Counted from the stretch's first letter, positions 1 to 10,426 are shown. The stretch is 64,000 nucleotides of DNA from a candidate division TM6 bacterium GW2011_GWF2_32_72 (GCA_000989525.1 LBON01000006.1:1-64000), one strand, 5' to 3'. The notes: a model not told the origin generated them from the letters alone. A program made the numbers and translations.

Positions 1-612
1 CATGTTTTGTGTAGACGTATCAAGTAAGTCTATTTGATCTTGCAACGATATTGTCGAAGTTGAAAGCAGACCTGTGTCAGTAGCAATCGCGTCTATTTGT
101 ATTTGCATGTTTTGAGTGCTTGTATCCAATAAATCAATTTCTGCCTGCATGTTTTGCGTTGATGTGTCTAATAAATCTATTTGATCTTGCAACGATATTG
201 TCGAAGTTGAAAGCAGACCAGTATCGGTAGCAATTGCATCTGCTTGAATTTGTAAGTTTTGTGTAGAAGTATCTAACCAATCTATCCACTGCCTTAAATC
301 TGTTGTGTCTGTCATTACTTGGTCTAATTGATTTTGTAAACTAATTGTTGATGTTGAAAGTAGTCCTGTATCCGTTGCTATTGCGTCTGCTTGTATTTGT
401 AAGTTTTGTGTACTTGTATCAAGTAAATCTATCCAGCCTTGTAAATTTGTTGTGTCTGTCATTACTTGATCAAGTTGTGATTGTAAATTTGTTGTGTCTG
501 TCATCACTTGGTCTAATTGATTTTGTAAACTAATTGTTGATGTTGAAAGCAATCCTGTATCTGTTGCTATTGCGTCTACTTGTATTTGTAAGTTTTGTGT
601 CGATGTATCAAG
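1..612. repeat. Tandem in-frame repeats encoding a fibre-like tail
   Basis: The DNA contains several near-identical blocks, for example those around 30-110, 190-270, 330-410 and 515-595. Each encodes the DAIATDTGLLSTSTISLQ unit, joined by shorter LDTSTQN and MTDTTNLQ units. All are in frame in the minus-strand gene, so this is a protein repeat, not a CRISPR or intergenic array. Confidence 0.85.
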
Positions 613-1719
613 CATAGTTGCATAATTCCAAAGATCTTGAACCGCAAGTGTTTGAATTGTACCACTATTTACAGACGTATAATAAGCCTCAAATGGTGCA
701 CCAAAAGCAATATCACCGGCATAAGTATTTGTATCAATATGATCTTTCCATAATGTTACACCATCAACTGTTAATGAAGCTGATGTATCAAATAAAACTG
801 TATAATCTGCAATTTCCCAAGTTGAAGGCCCTTCAACATATAAACCACCCTGTGTAAATGTAGTATTTCCACTAAATTGCAAATCAACATTTGAAAGATA
901 AATAATTGGAGTTCCATCTTCAAAAATAAAAGATCCATCAACAACACCGCGAACAATAACATCCGTTAAATGCAAAGTTGAACCTGATTTTAAAAAAAAC
1001 TTACCACCAGATGCTAATTCCAAAACATTACCATTACCATTTAAATTACTATCATTCTTAAATGTTTGTTGTGATGTCCAAATGGTTCTACCATTCAAAA
1101 CAATGTCTCCAACATCTGAATAAGTAAATGATCCTGTTACCATAAAATCTTTTAAACCACCCATTTCAATTTTATGTTGCGCAGCATTAATTGTTCCAGA
1201 ACCCGTCAGCATTTTTTCATCTGTAAACTTAAGATCTTCTTTTAAATAAAGAGTTGCATTATTCATATTAATGTTTTGATTAATTCTAGACTGCAAAGCA
1301 AATGTTACTGTTGTAGCAGCATCTTGCAAAGTAATAACATTATTAAAAGTTGGCTGTCCTTCAACCAAATTATCCACACCACTTATAGTTAAAGTTTCTA
1401 AAACATCTCCATTAGAAGCATTTAAAAAACCATTACCAGAAAAAGATACCCCTGCCACTGCTGGATCGTAAATGCCAGACATAAACAGACTATTATATGG
1501 ATCTTCAAAAACACCATAATTAAACGTTACAGGTTGACCTGAAATACTGCCTGTTGGAAGCTTGATCAAAGTTCCATCAAAACTTGCAATTGGTTGAGCA
1601 ATATAAAAAGTTGCAGATGGTTCAACAATAAAAGCAGTATTTCTGTTTGCAAAATTTATATTTGCTTCAAGCACAAAAGACAAGTTTAAAAAAAGTTGTA
1701 CTAATAAAAACTTCTTCAC
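1..1719 (-). CDS. Secreted beta-helix protein with coiled-coil-like repeat tail (partial, runs off window)
   Basis: The frame is open from a GTG at 1719 to the window edge (573 codons, C-terminus missing). AAGGA sits just upstream of tandem GTG codons; the second GTG gives a signal peptide of about 19 residues. Residues about 20-365 repeat short beta-strand units with Gly/Asn turns (GSGTIN, GNGNVLELASGG), matching the neighbouring paralogues. From about residue 369 the protein changes to near-identical repeats built on LDTSTQN, DAIATDTGLLSTSTISLQ and LDQVMTDTTNLQ, likely a fibrous coiled coil. It is the last visible gene of the minus-strand run starting at 10295. Function is unknown; a surface fibre or adhesin is an inference from the architecture. 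Confidence 0.8.
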   Translation of the reverse strand, partial: MKKFLLVQLFLNLSFVLEANINFANRNTAFIVEPSATFYIAQPIASFDGTLIKLPTGSISGQPVTFNYGVFEDPYNSLFMSGIYDPAVAGVSFSGNGFLNASNGDVLETLTISGVDNLVEGQPTFNNVITLQDAATTVTFALQSRINQNINMNNATLYLKEDLKFTDEKMLTGSGTINAAQHKIEMGGLKDFMVTGSFTYSDVGDIVLNGRTIWTSQQTFKNDSNLNGNGNVLELASGGKFFLKSGSTLHLTDVIVRGVVDGSFIFEDGTPIIYLSNVDLQFSGNTTFTQGGLYVEGPSTWEIADYTVLFDTSASLTVDGVTLWKDHIDTNTYAGDIAFGAPFEAYYTSVNSGTIQTLAVQDLWNYATMLDTSTQNLQIQVDAIATDTGLLSTSTISLQNQLDQVMTDTTNLQSQLDQVMTDTTNLQGWIDLLDTSTQNLQIQADAIATDTGLLSTSTISLQNQLDQVMTDTTDLRQWIDWLDTSTQNLQIQADAIATDTGLLSTSTISLQDQIDLLDTSTQNMQAEIDLLDTSTQNMQIQIDAIATDTGLLSTSTISLQDQIDLLDTSTQNM

Positions 1720-1797
1720 CACTAATCCTTTTTTTAAATTCAAGAAAATTTTTACATGCGCACACGCTACCACAAAAAAGGGTAAAAAATAAAGCAC

Positions 1798-3858
1798 TTA
1801 CACATTGTGATATGAAACACAGCCCTGCATTTTTAAATCTGCCTTTGGATCTATATGTAAATTATTTGCCGCAATATCATTTCCTAAACTTATACTGTCT
1901 GCGTCAACAACCCCTTCTGATATCAAATAAGAACGAGATGCAATATTTAAAGTTCCATTGATCAATCGCAACCCTGTTGAAGTTGAATATAGAGTTGCAC
2001 CATTCAAAGTTAATACAGAAGTTTCATCCACCATAGCTAATAAATCGCGATTACTTGTTGTTGGATTGTAAGAAAATGTAGAGCCATAATCCAAAATAAA
2101 TTCACCATTACTTGTAATTGTACTTATCTGATCCGTTTGATATGCAAATACATATCCACCAGAAATTTTAAATTCACCCAATACATCAAAGTGTCCTTGA
2201 TCAAAAATAACATCTCCAACTTGAATCAAATCAACATTTCTTAATGACACTGTACTTGTACTATCTTCACAAGAAAAATCACGCCCAGAAACATTTTTAA
2301 TTGTTACATTTTCAAGTAATAAACTTGAATTAATACCTACAGATAAACTTCCTGAACCAATCAACTCAACTGAACAGCCATTACCTAAAATTGCTGAATT
2401 ACCAGAAAACTTTAAATTACCACTAACTTGCAAATCACGAGTCAAAACTACAGTAACATTGTCCCAGAATGACCCCTGAGTAAATGAATAAACCCATTCC
2501 ATACTAGGTAAAACAGATCCAACAATTGTGCCAAAACCAAACGCACAATCTCCTGGGTGCCATCTTATATCCATGACATCCGAACCAAAGGTTGCCCCCG
2601 ATGTAAAATTTATTGTTGTTGCTGTTGGGCTAAATTCAAACCCCTTTAATTCAGGGACTCCGATAACAGAGTCTTGGCCTGTAACTAAATGTAAACCAGA
2701 ATAACACCAAGAAACTGCAAATGGATTTGCTGCTCCAATGTTTTTAGAAAGTTCTTCTGTTAATGTCGCTCCATCAAAACTAACAAGCCGCAATCTGTTT
2801 GTTTGATTTCTTATTCCAACAGCTATAAATGTTCCTAATGGACTATAATCTATAGCATATATTGTATCTGCCATTGTCAAAGAATCTTCTAAAGTTAAAG
2901 CCGCTCCATTAAAACTAAAAAGATGTAAATCTGAAGCAGTAGGCATGGCAATATAAACACCTGTGCTATCCCATGAAAGAGCTCTAAAATATGGGAGATC
3001 TCCACCACCTAAAACTCCATCATCTATTGCCGCACCAAATGCACCATCAGTAATTGGATAAACTGTTAGTTTTTTAAGCGCCTCTGCCTTTGTAATTGCC
3101 AAATAAGCTCCATCTGGACTCCATTCACCGGCATAAGTATTTACATTTGTATTAATGCCATCTATGTAATATAGATTTTCACTTGTTGTAAAACTCAGAG
3201 TAAAAACTTCTGAGCCAGCAATTGGAGTTGCGGCATTTTTTGCCGCTATAACAGCAAGATAATAATCAGCTGGGTTCCAACGCACACTATAGATATCAGC
3301 ATCTGTTTGAAAAGAAGCAACTTCAGTTAAAATTTGATTTACAAAACTAAACACAACAACTTCTTTTGTTCCTAACGCATTCAATCTTGCGGAAGCCAAA
3401 TAATTTCCATCAAATGACCAATCAACTGATTGCACAGCTTGATCTGACTTGGAGTTTGTTATAAAAAAAAGTTGTTTATATGTTGGAGTTGATGCTGGTT
3501 CCAAAAAGCTTACCGCACTGCCCAAATCCAAAACATGACCATTGCCCGCAATTTTGGCACCCAGTAAAGTAGCTTGCGAAATTGGTTGCTTTAAGATTAA
3601 ATTCTGCTCCAAAATTAACTGACCACTATTTAATAAAATTTGATTTGCAACAGGAAATACACTATTAAAAATTAAAGCAGTATCTTGGTCTGCAAGTATA
3701 AAACCACCCTCATCATAAGCAAAAATATTAATCTCATTAAATTGACCGGTAGGAAAGGTTTGTAATGCATTATAATAACTAACAATGGAATCTGAACCAA
3801 TAACAAGGCCAAGAGCATTTGTGGTAAAAAATATTAAAATTAAACCTATTTTTTTCAT
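1798..3858 (-). CDS. Secreted beta-helix protein with inserted beta-propeller
   Basis: 686 aa. A signal peptide (about residues 1-17) is followed by a beta-rich N-terminal block ending in GNGHVLDLG. Residues about 135-470 contain WD40/YVTN-like blades with motifs WSFDGNYLA, WNPADYYLAV, WSPDGAYLAI and YSPLGTFIAVG. Residues about 475-686 are a beta-helix-like region with the family signature FSYNP and TSTGLRLINGTL. The ATG at 3858 has GGAG upstream. It lies 22 nt after the neighbouring gene (start 5353) in the same direction, so it is probably in one operon. There is no C-terminal barrel or sorting motif. The function is unknown; the propeller suggests ligand or partner binding outside the cell. 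Confidence 0.8.
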   Translation of the reverse strand: MKKIGLILIFFTTNALGLVIGSDSIVSYYNALQTFPTGQFNEINIFAYDEGGFILADQDTALIFNSVFPVANQILLNSGQLILEQNLILKQPISQATLLGAKIAGNGHVLDLGSAVSFLEPASTPTYKQLFFITNSKSDQAVQSVDWSFDGNYLASARLNALGTKEVVVFSFVNQILTEVASFQTDADIYSVRWNPADYYLAVIAAKNAATPIAGSEVFTLSFTTSENLYYIDGINTNVNTYAGEWSPDGAYLAITKAEALKKLTVYPITDGAFGAAIDDGVLGGGDLPYFRALSWDSTGVYIAMPTASDLHLFSFNGAALTLEDSLTMADTIYAIDYSPLGTFIAVGIRNQTNRLRLVSFDGATLTEELSKNIGAANPFAVSWCYSGLHLVTGQDSVIGVPELKGFEFSPTATTINFTSGATFGSDVMDIRWHPGDCAFGFGTIVGSVLPSMEWVYSFTQGSFWDNVTVVLTRDLQVSGNLKFSGNSAILGNGCSVELIGSGSLSVGINSSLLLENVTIKNVSGRDFSCEDSTSTVSLRNVDLIQVGDVIFDQGHFDVLGEFKISGGYVFAYQTDQISTITSNGEFILDYGSTFSYNPTTSNRDLLAMVDETSVLTLNGATLYSTSTGLRLINGTLNIASRSYLISEGVVDADSISLGNDIAANNLHIDPKADLKMQGCVSYHNV

Positions 3859-3880
3859 CTAAAACTCCAAGAGCCCTTCA

Positions 3881-5353
3881 TCAAATATTCTCTAAATTAA
3901 TAACGCCCACAGGTAAAACATTACCAATTAAAATTGAATTATTAGCTGCTGCTAAGGTTGTATTGTACAAGAACCTGGCTTGCCCCGAACCTATATCCAT
4001 AGAATTATAAAGAACCAACCTACAATCATCACCAATCTGCAAAACCGTTCTTGGATTTTGTGTGTTTAGTGCATAAATTGACTCATTGTTATAAACAAAA
4101 TTGCCATACTCAAAATAAAGATTACGTCCACCCAAAATATTTATTGTAAAATCATTTGCCAATGTTGCATCCCCCAAAACAAAACCATGGGCATAATCGG
4201 CTGAAGAAGCCGCAGAAATATAAGAATTTTCCTGAACAACCATTGTTCCTTTAGTCAAATGAATTCCTGTTTCTGTAGCTCTCAAAGCTCCACCATTCAA
4301 AACTAATTGCGCACTTGAATCCTCAAAATTAATCAAGTTGTCTGATGTGCTAAGTGGATCATAACTAAAAGTAAATCCACTATCCAAAATTAACTGACTT
4401 TCTGCCAAAATTGTACTTGTTTCCACCGACTGATAAACAAATGTGCAAGTGCCTACAAATGTAACCATATCTCTAATAAGCAAAGATCCCGATGTAAAGG
4501 TAAAATCTGCATCGAAATAACATGATGAGCCTTGAAATTCTAAAGTAGACCCTGCTGAACAAATAATATTGTTAGCTTGAACATGCTGAAACGATCCATT
4601 TTTAAATGTTATTCTTGAATTAGGACCAATGGTTGCTATTCCAACAGGTGAAAATAACGCAGCATTTCCATTAAAATTTAAAACAGTATTTCCATTAAAT
4701 GTTACAAGTCCCGTAAGAATTGAATCACCACCTAAACGAAACTCTGATGCATCATTAATTACAACTGAAGAACTAAAATTAAGGTCTCCACTAAGAATAA
4801 TCGAATATCCATTGGCATTTATAGTACCAAATCCACCAATACCTGTTCCTGGTATAAACTGTAAATCTGCTCCCAAATAAATTGTCCCACCATTAAGGTA
4901 TATACTTTGATTCAATTTAGACTGCAAAGTCAAAGTTACTGTTGTAGATGCATCTAGCATATAAATCATATTTGAAAAAAGAGGCTGTCCTTGAATTAAA
5001 TTATCAACCCCACTAATTGTAACTGTCTCCAAAAGAGTGCCTGCTATACCATTCAAAAAACTATTCCCCTCAAGAGATATTCCATCAACATCCGGGTCAT
5101 AAATAGCTTTTAAAAAGGCACTTCCCAAAACGTCTTCATAAAAACCATAATCAAAAGATATTGTTTCGCCAGAAATAACTCCACCAGGACGCTTAATTAA
5201 TGTTCCATCATATAAAGTAATAGGTTGCCCTATATTTAAATGTCCTGTAGGTAAAACCCTAATTATGTTATTTCGACTTGAAAAAAATAAAGGCGCCCAT
5301 AATTGTGATTTAATTAACAAACCTAAAATGAAAAAAAACTTTATACTTCTCAT
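3881..5353 (-). CDS. Secreted beta-helix protein without propeller, long C-terminal module
   Basis: 490 aa, starting at an ATG preceded by GAGAG, with a hydrophobic signal segment (MRSIKFFFILGLLIKSQLWA). The mature part has repeating beta-strand/turn units such as GFGTINANGYSI and FNGNTVLNFNGN, then the family signature TFSYDP and LVLNGGALRATETGIHL. The propeller found in the downstream paralogue is absent. After the signature it has an extra C-terminal block (NNSILIGNVLPVGVINLENI) also present in the proteins ending at 8838, 17385 and 19692. It is closely related to the next gene (5396-6670): both carry SIYLNGGTIYLG. Probable surface or secreted protein; biochemical role not recognised. Confidence 0.8.
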   Translation of the reverse strand: MRSIKFFFILGLLIKSQLWAPLFFSSRNNIIRVLPTGHLNIGQPITLYDGTLIKRPGGVISGETISFDYGFYEDVLGSAFLKAIYDPDVDGISLEGNSFLNGIAGTLLETVTISGVDNLIQGQPLFSNMIYMLDASTTVTLTLQSKLNQSIYLNGGTIYLGADLQFIPGTGIGGFGTINANGYSIILSGDLNFSSSVVINDASEFRLGGDSILTGLVTFNGNTVLNFNGNAALFSPVGIATIGPNSRITFKNGSFQHVQANNIICSAGSTLEFQGSSCYFDADFTFTSGSLLIRDMVTFVGTCTFVYQSVETSTILAESQLILDSGFTFSYDPLSTSDNLINFEDSSAQLVLNGGALRATETGIHLTKGTMVVQENSYISAASSADYAHGFVLGDATLANDFTINILGGRNLYFEYGNFVYNNESIYALNTQNPRTVLQIGDDCRLVLYNSMDIGSGQARFLYNTTLAAANNSILIGNVLPVGVINLENI

Positions 5354-5395
5354 TAAACACTCTCTTTTTAACTTCAGTCATGCTTTTATGCAATA

Positions 5396-6670
5396 TTAAT
5401 CAACCCCTTTAAAATCTACCCATCCAGAAATATCTAAATCGGCCTGAGAAACTATTGTTAAGTTATTTGCAGGATTATCATCACCCAAACTTATTGCCTC
5501 TGTTTCATTACTACCTTCTGCCTCTATTAATGATTCAGATAAAACCTTTAATCTACCTGTAATTAAGCGCATACCAGTAGGGGTTGAATGTAACGTTGCG
5601 CCATCCATAGATAAAATAGATGTATTATCTGTCATTTTAATTAAATCTCTGTTGTCAGTTATTGGATCATATGAAAAAGTAAAATATCTATCCAATAACA
5701 AATTACCACCAGAATCTATTGTGCTAGTTTCTTCAGACTGATAGGCAAAAATATGCGGTCCCACAAAAGCAACATTATCTTGAATCAATAAAGAACCAGA
5801 TGTAAATGTAAAATCACCATCAAAAGTTGTTTTTATATTATTTAAAACTAATGATGCGCCGGCAAAACAAGAAACATTTGTTCCATGAACATTTTCAAAC
5901 GCCCCATTTTTTACTGTAATTATAGAATTTGAGCCCATTTTAACAACCCCAGTTGGTAAAAATGTTACAGAATTTCCATTGTAATTTAATGTTGTATTTC
6001 CATTGAATGTTAAATCTCCAGAAATTGTTGAGTTTCCACCCAGCCTAAATTCTGCCAAATCATTTAATTCTAATGTTGATGTAAATTCTACACTTCCAGC
6101 AAGAGCAATCGTATTTCCATTACCATTAATTATTCCATAACCTCCTATTCCATTTCCAAATGTAAATTCAAGATTAGATCCCAAATAAATAGTGCCACCA
6201 TTAAGATATATACTTTGATTCAATGGAGTTTGCATGGAAAATGTTACTGTAGTAGAAGAATCTTGTATATAAATTGGATTAGCAAAAGAAAGTAAACCTT
6301 CAATTATATTATTAACACCACTAACAGTAACAGTTTCTGCTAACTCACCAATAATACCATTTATAAATTTATCACCAGAAAGAGTGATTCCATCAACCGA
6401 AGGGTCATAAACACCAGAAAAAAGCATTGATTCATCAGGGTCATTCCAATAACTATAGTCAAAAACCATGTTTTCACCTGCAACAATAGAATCTTCAAAC
6501 TTAAAAAATGTACCACTAGAAATAGTCATTGTTTGACTTAAATTTAATGTCGCCGCAGGTTGCAATCTAAATGTAACTCCATTAGTTGCAAACTTTATAG
6601 AAGCCTTCAAAGAAAAACATGTTAAACAAATAAAAATTAATAAAATTTTTAGATTTTGCATAAATAACAT
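5396..6670 (-). CDS. Secreted beta-helix protein without propeller, short form
   Basis: 424 aa. AAAGGAG lies just upstream of the ATG at 6670; a second in-frame ATG at 6661 is possible. The signal peptide ends near CFSLKA. The body is beta-helix-like throughout, with the SIYLNGGTIYLG block, the FNGNTTLNYNGN block and the TFSYDP signature. It ends after an AEGSNETEAISLGDDNPANN segment without the longer C-terminal module. It is the nearest paralogue of 3881-5353 and probably arose by local duplication; the 42-nt spacing suggests co-transcription. Function unknown; exported surface protein is inferred from the signal peptide and repeats. Confidence 0.8.
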   Translation of the reverse strand: MLFMQNLKILLIFICLTCFSLKASIKFATNGVTFRLQPAATLNLSQTMTISSGTFFKFEDSIVAGENMVFDYSYWNDPDESMLFSGVYDPSVDGITLSGDKFINGIIGELAETVTVSGVNNIIEGLLSFANPIYIQDSSTTVTFSMQTPLNQSIYLNGGTIYLGSNLEFTFGNGIGGYGIINGNGNTIALAGSVEFTSTLELNDLAEFRLGGNSTISGDLTFNGNTTLNYNGNSVTFLPTGVVKMGSNSIITVKNGAFENVHGTNVSCFAGASLVLNNIKTTFDGDFTFTSGSLLIQDNVAFVGPHIFAYQSEETSTIDSGGNLLLDRYFTFSYDPITDNRDLIKMTDNTSILSMDGATLHSTPTGMRLITGRLKVLSESLIEAEGSNETEAISLGDDNPANNLTIVSQADLDISGWVDFKGVD

Positions 6671-6714
6671 TTTCTCCTTTAGGTATTCGCAAATATTTTA
6701 AACCAATCCAGACT

Positions 6715-8829
6715 TCAAACATTTGCCCAATCAATGCCACCAACAATATCTAAGTCCGCCAATTGATCAATTATCAAATTGTCACTTAAAACACCGTTTC
6801 CAAAACTAATAAACTCTCCTGCAACCGTTCCTTCTGAATATATTGTCGATTTATCTGTAATCTTCAACCTACCTTTAGTTAAACGCAAACCAGTTGTTGT
6901 TGAACGCAATGTACCACCGTTTAAAACAAGCAATGAAGAATCATCAACCATATATAATAAATCTCGATTGTTATTTGATGGCGCATAAGTAAAAGTTATA
7001 CCATTTTCTAAAATAAGTTGGCTGTTAACATTAATTGTACAAGTTAAACCTGTCTGGAAACCAAAACTGTGGTCACCTGTAAAACGAACCGTTCCCAATA
7101 CTTGGAACCCGCCCTTTGGGAAAATAAAATCATCCGTAAAATTAATATCCACATCCTGAAAAATAATCGAACCTGAATCATCCAGGCATGTAATATCTGT
7201 ACCTCCAATATTTTCAAAACTGATATCTTCAAATCTAAGTATTGAAATTGGACCTACAATAATACTTCCTGTATCAACTAAACTTAAAAAACCACCAAAT
7301 CCATAAATTGCCGAAACTCCTTGAAATTGCATCTTAGATTCTAAATTTATCTGTCCGGCGCGTAATCTCATTAATAAATTACTAATAACAGCGTCACCCT
7401 CAAGAGAAAAAACATATGCAGTACCCGGGGCAACCCCACTGCCCAAACCCGTGGCCAAATAAGAAGTTGTTATGCTAGTTACAGGGTCTACAACTTCTGT
7501 CCAAGCAACAGAAAGTAAACTTTGTCCAAAATATTTTTGTGCATTAAGGGTTAAACTTGGTGTAGATGTAAAATCTACTGCGTAATTATAAAGTTCTGCT
7601 GAACCATCTGTAACAAACCCAACAGCCAAATCATCTCCATCTGTGCAAAACCTAACAGCAGATAGATTTCTTAGGCCAACATTGTTTGAAATGTCTAATG
7701 AAATGGTTTCTGCGCCATAGTTGAACTTGTAAACGTTAAGTCTATTTGTTCCTTCATTAAGTCCAACGGCTATGTAACTTCCCGAACTCATCCAGTCTAA
7801 CGAGCTGACATTAAGCGCAGTTGCTATTGCAAGCCCTAGATTTGTTAACGTTGAGCCATTCCATCTAAAAATAAAAACACCACTTTCACCAGCGCCAGCA
7901 TTGGAAACAGCTGCTGCTAAATATTTATTTCCAGATTTATCCCAAACAATTCCATCTCTTAATTCATTTCTAGCTACGCCTAAACCGGATGTAACAGGAG
8001 TTCCAAATGAACCACCTGTCATTGGATAAACTGAAATTTCACTGCCGCCAACATTTCTTAGTGTTGCCAAATAAGCGCCGTCTGATGTCCAATCAACGCC
8101 ATAAACAATTTGACCTATTTCTACACCAGACAAAGCGTACAACGTTCCAGATGTAGGGTCTAAAGAATATGTTTGCAGTTCTGCTCCTGCGGCATTAACT
8201 GCAGAACCTAACGCTAAAATATAATTTGTAGGGTTCCACGCAACTGAGTTAATATTGGCACCAACATTTACAGAATTTACTAAAGTTAAAACACCATCAA
8301 CAAAAGAATAAACTGCAAGATCATTTCCGGCAGTAGTGTTCATTCCAAGAGCAATATATTTGCCGTCACCACTCCACTTAATACTGTTTACCAAATCTGC
8401 AGTTGATGCAAAGTCAATCAAAGCTAATAACTTTTGGCCAGCAGGCACGGAGCCACCTCTTAAATATGTTAAAGTACCCTGCAAATCCAATATGTGATTT
8501 TTACCAGTGATACTTCCCAAAGAAAATGTTGTGGATAAACAAGTTAAATTTTGCTTTAAAATTAACTGCCCATTATTTAAATAAATTGGACCAGAAACTT
8601 GAAACAAATCATCAAAAATGCAATTAGTTCTGTAATTTTGTAATTGAAAACCACCCTCTATGGACGCAAAACCTAAAATTATATTTGTGTCTATTTCTGG
8701 GAAATACTGCAATGCTGTAACTCTAGAAACGGCAGTGTTGGAACCAACAGTTGCTCCAAAGGCAATAGATGGAAATAAAACCAATATTATAAATAAAATT
8801 TTTATATTTTTTTTAATTTTAAACATCAT
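6715..8829 (-). CDS. Secreted beta-helix protein with inserted beta-propeller
   Basis: 704 aa. The signal peptide ends near PSIAFG, followed by the N-terminal block GSNTAVSR shared with other propeller-bearing paralogues. Propeller-like blades occupy about residues 140-475 (WSGDGKYIALG, WNPTNYILALGS, WTSDGAYLATL, WMSSGSYIAVGL). The C-terminal 220 residues are beta-helix-like, with TFTYAP and STTTGLRLTKGRL replacing the usual signature. Two ATGs (8829 and 8826) follow AGGTG. It is 8 nt from the upstream gene (stop at 8838), so the two are probably translated from one mRNA. No enzyme motif is visible; an extracellular binding role is inference. Confidence 0.8.
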   Translation of the reverse strand: MMFKIKKNIKILFIILVLFPSIAFGATVGSNTAVSRVTALQYFPEIDTNIILGFASIEGGFQLQNYRTNCIFDDLFQVSGPIYLNNGQLILKQNLTCLSTTFSLGSITGKNHILDLQGTLTYLRGGSVPAGQKLLALIDFASTADLVNSIKWSGDGKYIALGMNTTAGNDLAVYSFVDGVLTLVNSVNVGANINSVAWNPTNYILALGSAVNAAGAELQTYSLDPTSGTLYALSGVEIGQIVYGVDWTSDGAYLATLRNVGGSEISVYPMTGGSFGTPVTSGLGVARNELRDGIVWDKSGNKYLAAAVSNAGAGESGVFIFRWNGSTLTNLGLAIATALNVSSLDWMSSGSYIAVGLNEGTNRLNVYKFNYGAETISLDISNNVGLRNLSAVRFCTDGDDLAVGFVTDGSAELYNYAVDFTSTPSLTLNAQKYFGQSLLSVAWTEVVDPVTSITTSYLATGLGSGVAPGTAYVFSLEGDAVISNLLMRLRAGQINLESKMQFQGVSAIYGFGGFLSLVDTGSIIVGPISILRFEDISFENIGGTDITCLDDSGSIIFQDVDINFTDDFIFPKGGFQVLGTVRFTGDHSFGFQTGLTCTINVNSQLILENGITFTYAPSNNNRDLLYMVDDSSLLVLNGGTLRSTTTGLRLTKGRLKITDKSTIYSEGTVAGEFISFGNGVLSDNLIIDQLADLDIVGGIDWANV

Positions 8830-8837
8830 AAGTACAC

Positions 8838-10295
8838 CTATGAACTTGCAATTGAATAAGTTATTGAGCCATCCATATTTGTTGATCCAACCAAAACGGA
8901 AGAACCGATGCGTTTGAAATAAGATTTATTACCAAAATAAACAATACCATCTCCAAGATCTAAGCTTGTTGCTAAAATTAAACTAGCATTAGAATAGATC
9001 TTTAAATGATTACCCGATGTAGGCAAATCCCAAGAACTAACATTAATATTTTTATTAACCAAATTACCCTGAAGCAAACAAAGTTTGGCTCCTTGTTCAA
9101 ACTGACAAACAATATCATCGACAGAGTTACCAAAGAAGATGCCTTGACTGGCATCAAAATAATCAGTTGCTTCTGAACTTAAATAAGAAGTTCTTTGAAT
9201 AGTTAAAGTACCTTTAGTTAATTCCAAATTGGTTACTGTATGAATTGTTGCACCATTTAAAATTAATTCAGAAGTTACATCTGTAAATTCTAATAATTGG
9301 CTAGAAGAACTTATTGGATCGTAACTAAAAGTTAAGCCTTTATCTAAAATTAATTCACTATTTTTAAAAATGGTACTTGTTGCAACAGATTGATACGCAA
9401 AAGTATGAATGCCCTTGATTTTGACGCTATCTTTTATTTTTAATGCGCCAGAAGTAAAAGAATAATCTGAATCCAAAACCAAAGTTGAATTTTGCAATGT
9501 AATTGTAGACCCTGAATAACACTGAATATTATTTCCACCAACACTTTTTATAATTACATCTCGAATTAAAAGTGATGAATCAGAACCAACTGTTATTTGT
9601 CCAGAAGTTCCTAAATCAAGAACATTTCCATCACCACGAATTGTATTATTACCTGTTAAAGTCATAATAGAAGAAAGTTCTGTAGTTCCACCCAATTTTA
9701 TTCCAGCAGAACTTGCAATAGTAATAGAACTAGTCAAATTTAAGTCTCCACCAAATTCAATCATTCTATTATTTGCATTAATAGCGCCAGAACCCGTAAA
9801 AGCTTTATCACCAGTAAACTTTAAATCGTCATTCAAGTTCACGGTACCATTATTAACAACAATATTTTGTGAAATTCTAGATTGCACAGCAACCGTGACA
9901 GATGATTCTTCCCCGCCCAACGTTATATCCCCTGTAAAAACAGGTTGACCTGACAAAGAATTTCCAGTCCCAGAAACTGTTAAATCTGTTATAGTTTCAC
10001 CCGACGCAGCAATAATTGTTCCGCCACCTTCAATTGCTGAAGATGCTGAATTTGGATCATAATTTGAAATTCCACCAAGCGGAACAAGAGCTCCGCCATT
10101 TGTAAAAGTTATGTTTGAACCAGTAACGGTTGAACTGACATCTTTATAAATTGAACCACCAAAATCTGTAATTGGATTATTAACTTGAAATGTAGCGCCA
10201 GAATGAAGAATCAGGCCTACGTTTTTACTTGTAAATTTATAAGTGGCCTGAATTTGAATAAAGAAAAATGCGAATAAAACAAATTTTTTTATCAT
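8838..10295 (-). CDS. Secreted beta-helix protein, first gene of the 1-10295 run
   Basis: 485 aa with signal peptide MIKKFVLFAFFFIQIQA. The body is beta-helix-like and rich in Ser, Thr, Gly and Asn (GSGAINANNRMIEFGG, LTGNNTIRGDGNVLDLG), with the family signature TFSYDP and ELTKGTLTIQ. It ends with the longer C-terminal module (GSSVLVGSTNMDGSITYS). There is no propeller. The ATG at 10295 has GAGAG four nt upstream. It is the promoter-proximal member of six same-strand genes. The final residues are not aromatic, so it does not look like a classical autotransporter with an outer-membrane barrel; how it crosses the outer membrane is not evident. Confidence 0.8.
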   Translation of the reverse strand: MIKKFVLFAFFFIQIQATYKFTSKNVGLILHSGATFQVNNPITDFGGSIYKDVSSTVTGSNITFTNGGALVPLGGISNYDPNSASSAIEGGGTIIAASGETITDLTVSGTGNSLSGQPVFTGDITLGGEESSVTVAVQSRISQNIVVNNGTVNLNDDLKFTGDKAFTGSGAINANNRMIEFGGDLNLTSSITIASSAGIKLGGTTELSSIMTLTGNNTIRGDGNVLDLGTSGQITVGSDSSLLIRDVIIKSVGGNNIQCYSGSTITLQNSTLVLDSDYSFTSGALKIKDSVKIKGIHTFAYQSVATSTIFKNSELILDKGLTFSYDPISSSSQLLEFTDVTSELILNGATIHTVTNLELTKGTLTIQRTSYLSSEATDYFDASQGIFFGNSVDDIVCQFEQGAKLCLLQGNLVNKNINVSSWDLPTSGNHLKIYSNASLILATSLDLGDGIVYFGNKSYFKRIGSSVLVGSTNMDGSITYSIASS

Positions 10296-10426
10296 ACTAC
10301 TCTCAATTTGTTTCCTTCTTCGCTCTTTGAGCTTCGCAGGACAGATTGTTTAAATTTGCATACGACGCTATCAATAAATACCCCAATAAGTCAACATCCA
10401 AGTAATCAAAATTTTATAAATAAATA

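Noticed and set aside
1-612. Regular direct repeats that could suggest a CRISPR array
   Set aside because: Units are of mixed length, lack unique spacers and stay in frame in a long open reading frame, so they are protein repeats.
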